Assembly (NCBI GenBank): GCA_051294375.1
Contig: CM119263.1
Span: 19,082,625 to 19,146,624 of the forward strand
DNA length: 64,000 bases
Origin: Paraspadella gotoi
Taxonomy: Eukaryota > Chaetognatha
Reading direction: 5' to 3'
Part shown: piece after piece, positions 58,830 through 64,000 of the stretch
Position numbering within the stretch: the stretch's first letter is position 1
Layout: each line of letters starts with the position of its first letter
The notes under the pieces: generated by a model
Seen by the model: only the letters and a program-made list of their open reading frames with translations
The model's database searches: none
What the model was told of the DNA's origin: nothing
Made by a program: the position numbers and the translations under genes

Positions 58830-61800
58830 ATGGCGGACGCCGTACAAATCGTGGCTTTACCCACGACGCCCAAGGAAGTCGTCGTCTCTCGAGCGTCTGA
58901 GAAAAAGAACTTGCAAAACCTTAATGAAAAGTAGGTTAAATATCCTGATTATATAACTGGGGACTCGTAAAGGGGTTCGGTTCCTCAGACGAAGCTTATT
59001 CACCTATATTCTATAATTACATTGAAACCCATCCATTATCGATTATTTAGACTTGGAGAGTACATTGGGAAGGTGAGTTTTCTCACCGAGGACAACCGTC
59101 GCCTTCGACACGACCTCGAAGCCCTCAACGCAGCCTTCGTGCAACTCGACTCCGCCCTGAAGGAGAAATATGAGGAAGAAATCAAAGGGTTAAGGGCCGC
59201 ATTGGACAAGGCGTCCGTAGAAAAGACAGCCGCCATAAAAAGGGTAAGAACGCCTAAGAACGGGGACCTGGCTGGAGCGGTCTTGACCTTTTTCTCGTTA
59301 TCTATCACGAGTTATCTCACGGTTTTTGTCTTTGTTTTTTCAGATTCCTATAGAGCTCTCACTCTCTCTCTTTTTCCCTCTCGACTCAATGCATACCCCT
59401 CTCTCCCTCTAGGGCGACCGGTTCGAAGAGGATTGGAAAAAGTCCGATCATCTTTTGGACGCGGAATCGAGGGAACACGAGAGGACGAAAAGGAGGATTC
59501 CCGATTTGGAGAAGATGGTGATCGAGAGGGACGGGACTATCGAGATCCTCACCAAGGTCGCTTCAATGAAAAGTCCATTGAGTTTTGCTCAACGAGGAAG
59601 CTTATGATTTTAGTTTTTGGTGATGATGATCCTATCTTTCTTGATCTCCAGAACGTGACTTTACTTCAAGAGGAGATGAAGTTGTTAAAGTCTAAAACGA
59701 ACGAGATGAAAATAGAAATGACCAAGTCGTATCAAGACGCAGACGAAGTCGCCGTCATGCAAATCCAATTCGAATCGCAACTTCAGGTAGGAAATTACGA
59801 TTGGCAATAACGTTGACAAACGTTCTGATTTTGACATATGATTAATCAATTAGTTAATATAGCCAAATACGCTTGTGATTTTCCAAGAGAGTCGTGAATC
59901 ACCTAATGTTAAAGTTGATAACGACCAAAATTCCAAATTCTATTGCAACTTTACATAACTAGTAAATCTATTGTTTGTCACGTTTTATCAACATATATGA
60001 CGAATAAAATCAAAAATGGGAACCAATATTATTTTGCAATTAAAACTTGGCCACGAAGCGGACTAGTGTGAGCTTTTTCATCGGCCTCAGTTGGAACAAA
60101 ACGGCCAAATTAAATTAGAACAGAGTTCAGTTACATTTCGATAATCCTCGACTTGTCCCGGTTCACTCTTAACTCTTAACCGTTTACCCAAACCCAAATC
60201 CCCACTCAAAGACCAAAGACGAAGAGATTGATTTCATGAAGAAGATGTACGAGGAGCAGTTGGAAATTTTATCTCAAATCGAGATCAACGTCAACACCGA
60301 ATCCTGTTGTCCTAAACACTTGGTCGATACTTTGAAGGATATACGGTAAAATTACTAAATTAGTTTTACTACTTATATAGTTTTTTTCATAGACATGTAG
60401 TATCCCTAAAACCCTAAATAAACGAGCCAAATCACAAAGAAATATTCGTATGAAATTAGTACAACATAAAAATTATTTATTCTATACTTTTCAATAATTT
60501 TACTTTGGACAGTGAACAATGCAGCGGTTATAGAGGTATCTCTCGAACAAAATAATGACATAGCAGGACCCTGCAAGCTTTTGATAGGGACTTTCTCACA
60601 GTCTAGTTTATTAACTCCCAGTCCCAGATTCCATATCAATGAGGTCGTATAATGTTTTTACAGGGGTGGGACCCTATATTACAGCCAAACCTTGTCAATG
60701 GGGTGGGTCAGAAGTTTGATTTTGAAACCTTCCCAAATGAAACTTCATACATTTCTGAGAAAACTTTCAATGGACCAAAATTTTCTAAAATGGCTAGAAG
60801 CACTAGTAATTAATTTTTTAATATTTATTTATAGATAAGAAATGAGAATTTTTTTTAAATTTTGTATTTTTAAAAAAAGATTCAGATAGCTTATAAAAAG
60901 TTATCTGCACAAAGTATAATTCTTTTTTCAATATTTTGATGATAAGTGGGTCAAAATTGGGAAAAACCTGAAAAAATTATCCTCATCATCATCATCCGAT
61001 GATTTTAGTAGTTTTTGCTCATTTTCAATAATAAAACATCAAAATTTTAAAAAGTTGTAATTACATTTTTCATAATACAAAAAAAATACAAGGAGCTTAC
61101 TGTGAGGAAATTGGTACAACCAATATAAATATTATCCATTCCATCAATTACTTTAAATGAACTTTTCGGTTTAATATGAAAGTAGTTTTAACATTCTCCG
61201 GAGATAAATCTTATCGGCCAGGGCGGATTATGAAGCGATGGCAAGGCCTAAGGATGGGGATCCCGACGTTTGGTACAAATCTAAATTCGAGCAGGTGAAT
61301 GAATCGATGGCCTTTTGTTCTTTGGATATTTAATTAATTAGTCACATGAACTTATTAGTTGTACCGGATATTACGCTGCTCTTATTTTTTCTGTTTTTAT
61401 TTTATAGATTATGAAGATAGGAGATCAGAAGAGAGAGGCGCTGACAGAAGAAAAGAAAAAGGTAGTCATACCATATGTAAGTATATTGCCGTTCACAGAT
61501 CTCTCATGTTTTCAATTATTTTCCGCCTAACTAAAGGTTGAAGATTTTCGCCAAAAATACGAACACATCAAAGACGATTACGATATTTTGGTAAAGCTAA
61601 TGGAGGAAGAACGTAAAAAGTATGTTTAAAAATATATTTAATATCAAACAATAAATTAATCTTAGATATCGACAATTCAATCAATGTATCGCAGCACAAT
61701 TTAAAAAACACCATAGTTCTTGTCCTGAATCAATTTTTGACTTTTTTCAGAACCAAACGTGCGGAGGATAATCTCACGGAAACGCTGGCCGATCACGCGG

Positions 61801-62000
61801 AGGAAGTCGTGGAAAAGGACGGCGCGATAGACGAGTTGAAAGCGGAATTGGCGCAGTTGTTCGAGCTGTTGCGTCGACTGGCCGATCCAAACCTAGGCGT
61901 CGAGGAGGAAATTAACGTCACTAAGAAGCTGGTTGAAAATAGAGAGAAAGAGAGAGAGATAATGAACAATAGAAACGCGTCTTCGTCGCGATTTCTTTAA
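58830..62000 (+). CDS. intermediate filament protein, lamin-length coil 1B, nearly tailless
   Basis: Exons 58830-58930, 59051-59243, 59413-59556, 59652-59786, 60212-60345, 61222-61294, 61408-61461, 61537-61619 and 61751-62000 (TAA) join in phase and give 388 residues from an ATG in a plausible start context. A short head is followed by coil 1A (about 24-59, EKKNLQNLNEKLGEYIGKV), linker L1 (60-70) and coil 1B (71-213). Coil 2 runs from about 229 to 370 and includes LKDIRADYEAMA and WYKSKFEQ. It ends with a recognisable but altered rod terminus (LGVEEEINVTKKLVENRE). Only about 18 residues follow: no lamin tail domain, nuclear signal or CaaX box. Coil 1B counts 143 residues, the length of lamins and many invertebrate filaments, against about 101 in vertebrate cytoplasmic ones. 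It should form cytoskeletal or lamina-related filaments. Confidence 0.9.
60450..60660 (-). mobile_element. copy 3 of the dispersed element, in a filament gene intron
   Basis: Reverse-orientation relative of 48569-48824: it starts ATGAAATTAGTACAAC, includes ATGACATAGCAGGACCCTGC and ends near CATATCAATGAGGTCG. It is more diverged and shorter than the other two and sits between exons 60212-60345 and 61222-61294. Confidence 0.65.
61105..61142 (-). mobile_element. terminal fragment of the dispersed element
   Basis: Only the palindromic end is present: GAAATTGGTACAACCAATAT followed by AAATATTATCCATT. Confidence 0.55.
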
Positions 62001-64000
62001 TATGAAAGTTTTTAACAGAAAACAATGACAAAACTAAATGTAGAATTTCTACCTTCAGTAAAGACAGACGAGTACAAATAGATTTTTCATTCAAAATTTG
62101 TTAATAAGTCATTTACCAATAAAAAATACGAAAGTTTTTTATGGAAATAAATTGGTCCCGAATTGGGTTATAATTATAGTTTCAATTATTAGCACATATT
62201 AGAGAACATTTTTTAATTCTTAACTTTTGGATTTTAATTTTCGTTATCGGTAAATATTATTTTTAAGCCTATTTTAAACGCATTTTGCAGACTTAGAAGC
62301 CTCTGTCTGTATGTTTTGTGTTTGATTTTTGTACTAAATCAACCTTGTTGCATTCGAATAAAAACGCTTATATAATTCAGGAAGACTAAAAACGCATGCC
62401 TTTTTTTTAAAATCACAAATGCACAAAAAAATGAATTTGTAATAAATCATGCGTTTTACTTAATCCTCTCATGATTCAGAGAATTCATCGGCAGACATTT
62501 TCCAGGCCAACAAAAAAAAATTTAAAAATGAATTAACGCAAAAAAGTATATCGAAACCCACATAGTTCTAACGTCTAGTCGTTCGATAGGCTCCAAAGCG
62601 AGTGTATGTGTTGATATATGAAATTGGTACAACCAATATAAAAATTATAATAAAATAATAAAATTAAAATAATATATATATATATAATTTTGGAAATATT
62701 TATTATGAGTATCTTTCTCTTTCTTTTGAACGTTATATTAATAAATAATGGTAACCCTGTCAGCCAAAAAAGTTGCACTGCCTTTGGCGAAAAAATATGA
62801 TAATTAAAAACTAATAATTGTTTGTTAATGTTATTCATTCCGTCTGGGTCAATCCCACCAAACCCGAACAAATGGCTCGCTCTTTCTTTACAGTTGGTTG
62901 GGTTCGATTAAATAATCCACGCTGCGTGCATCATTCTGGTTCAGTCTTGAATACTTATTTCTTAATCTATTTTAAACTCTAATTTTTTTTATTATATATC
63001 ATATATTCAACAATTTCTTCAAGTATCACATAACATTATAAAAAGTCAAGCGACACTTAGAGCCGATTTGACGTTGTTATATTTAAATTTATATTTCAAT
63101 TTCATCAATTTGCAAAAATGAATGATAAAATATTGACGTTGACGTCAAAGTTCATCGTTAAAAAAAAACATTTTTGTTTCTTTTTTTGTTGAACAATTTT
63201 TTCAACTATATAATTATATAATTACCTAATATAGGGTTATCTGCATGCAGGTCTTATGCAACCACCAATATAATAATAGTTTCTTCATATTTTTCGCATT
63301 ACAATTTTCTTCTTTACTCTCGGTGGGGGTCGTCTGATCGTTAATTAGTCCGCATTTATTTTTTGGAGGAAATCTGGCAAAAACGACTTTTGTCACATTT
63401 AGAATGAACAAAGGAGTAAGACCCTCATTAAATGGAATATATAATTCAAAACTGACGGTAAGCAAGTTCCTTTGAAATACATATATACATCGATTATTTT
63501 AATTATCAAAATTATATATTCGCCCTTGAATGCTATCAAATTACTTAGAATTAAATGCTACATCTATTGCGACTCTTAATTAGAGGAGAAACTTACTTTT
63601 AGATGTTTTAACGATTAAAATTTAATAAAAATATGTTTTTCTCGAACTTTGGTTTATACGGTTATTGGTTAATGGTTAGTTATCTTTATAAAAATTAAAC
63701 TTTTAGTTTTTATTTCTCAAAACTGCCAAAGAAAGAAAGTTATAATCTTTTTGATGGCTTTGTATTATCGTTCAGTCAATTGATCGAACTTTACTTAAGA
63801 TTTTTACCAAATGGGTTTTTAACATTTTTTAAATTTGAGGATTAAATATCTTCCTACCCCCCTTTGCGCTAACAAACCACGAAAGTAATTTTGATGTTGA
63901 TCTTCCTTCTCTTCCCAGATGGTTTTCTTCAATTTCCCGTGTTTATCAAAGATTATACTAAAAAAAATTTAGGAAATAAAATAAACAGAAAGTTTGACTG
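62001..64000. other. AT-rich 3' flank, no gene recognised
   Basis: Possible polyadenylation signals for the filament gene lie near 62117 and 62145. Minus-strand frames at 62575-62871 and 63226-63465 are open but AT-driven and without motifs. Confidence 0.45.
62617..62650 (-). mobile_element. second terminal fragment of the dispersed element
   Basis: ATGAAATTGGTACAACCAAT followed by ATAAAAATTATAA, the same palindromic end as the other copies, with no further similarity downstream. Confidence 0.5.

Noticed and set aside
59072-59078. GTGAGT after GGGAAG in filament exon 2 as a splice donor
   Set aside because: The frame continues through it with the expected coil 1A sequence, so it is coding.

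Overview
This is a eukaryotic, almost certainly animal, genome fragment. Coding sequence is cut into short exons with GT/AG introns and matching phases. The recognisable products are an axonemal dynein chain, VWA, EGF, ZP, sushi and SEA domains, and an intermediate filament, a mix known from metazoans. I cannot name the species; an invertebrate is the safest reading. Nothing bacterial, viral or CRISPR-like was seen.

Layout. (1) About 3.2-11.3 kb, plus strand: the middle and 3' end of an outer-arm dynein intermediate chain of the DNAI2 (IC2) family, broken by N gaps and by an inverted, frame-broken copy of two of its own exons (2.3-3.2 kb). (2) About 12.3-30.9 kb: a nested palindrome of noisy copies full of GA/TC, AAAG and GGGGTTGA repeats. 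Copies differ mostly by single-base indels, and a gap of exactly 25 N sits on one fold-back point, so I read most of it as a long-read gap-filling artefact. Some exon-like pieces of an unrecognised gene survive in it. (3) 33.5-42.9 kb, plus strand: a single-pass membrane protein with a Pro/Ser-rich outer stalk and a cytoplasmic tail of about 645 residues. (4) 43-47.6 kb: AT-rich, no gene seen. (5) 47.6-57.8 kb, plus strand: a secreted protein with several VWA domains and an EGF domain (703 aa), followed by a ZP-sushi-EGF-SEA-EGF-transmembrane protein. The second has no start of its own, so the two may be one long gene. (6) 58.8-62.0 kb, plus strand: a complete 388-residue intermediate filament protein with a lamin-length coil 1B and almost no tail. 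(7) 62-64 kb: AT-rich, no gene seen.

The dynein chain belongs to motile cilia. The VWA/ZP/SEA products are built for a surface or matrix, and the filament protein for the cytoskeleton or nuclear lamina. All five recognised genes read left to right, but nothing shows co-regulation. The right-hand third (43-64 kb) reads as clean assembly; the first 31 kb should be treated with caution.
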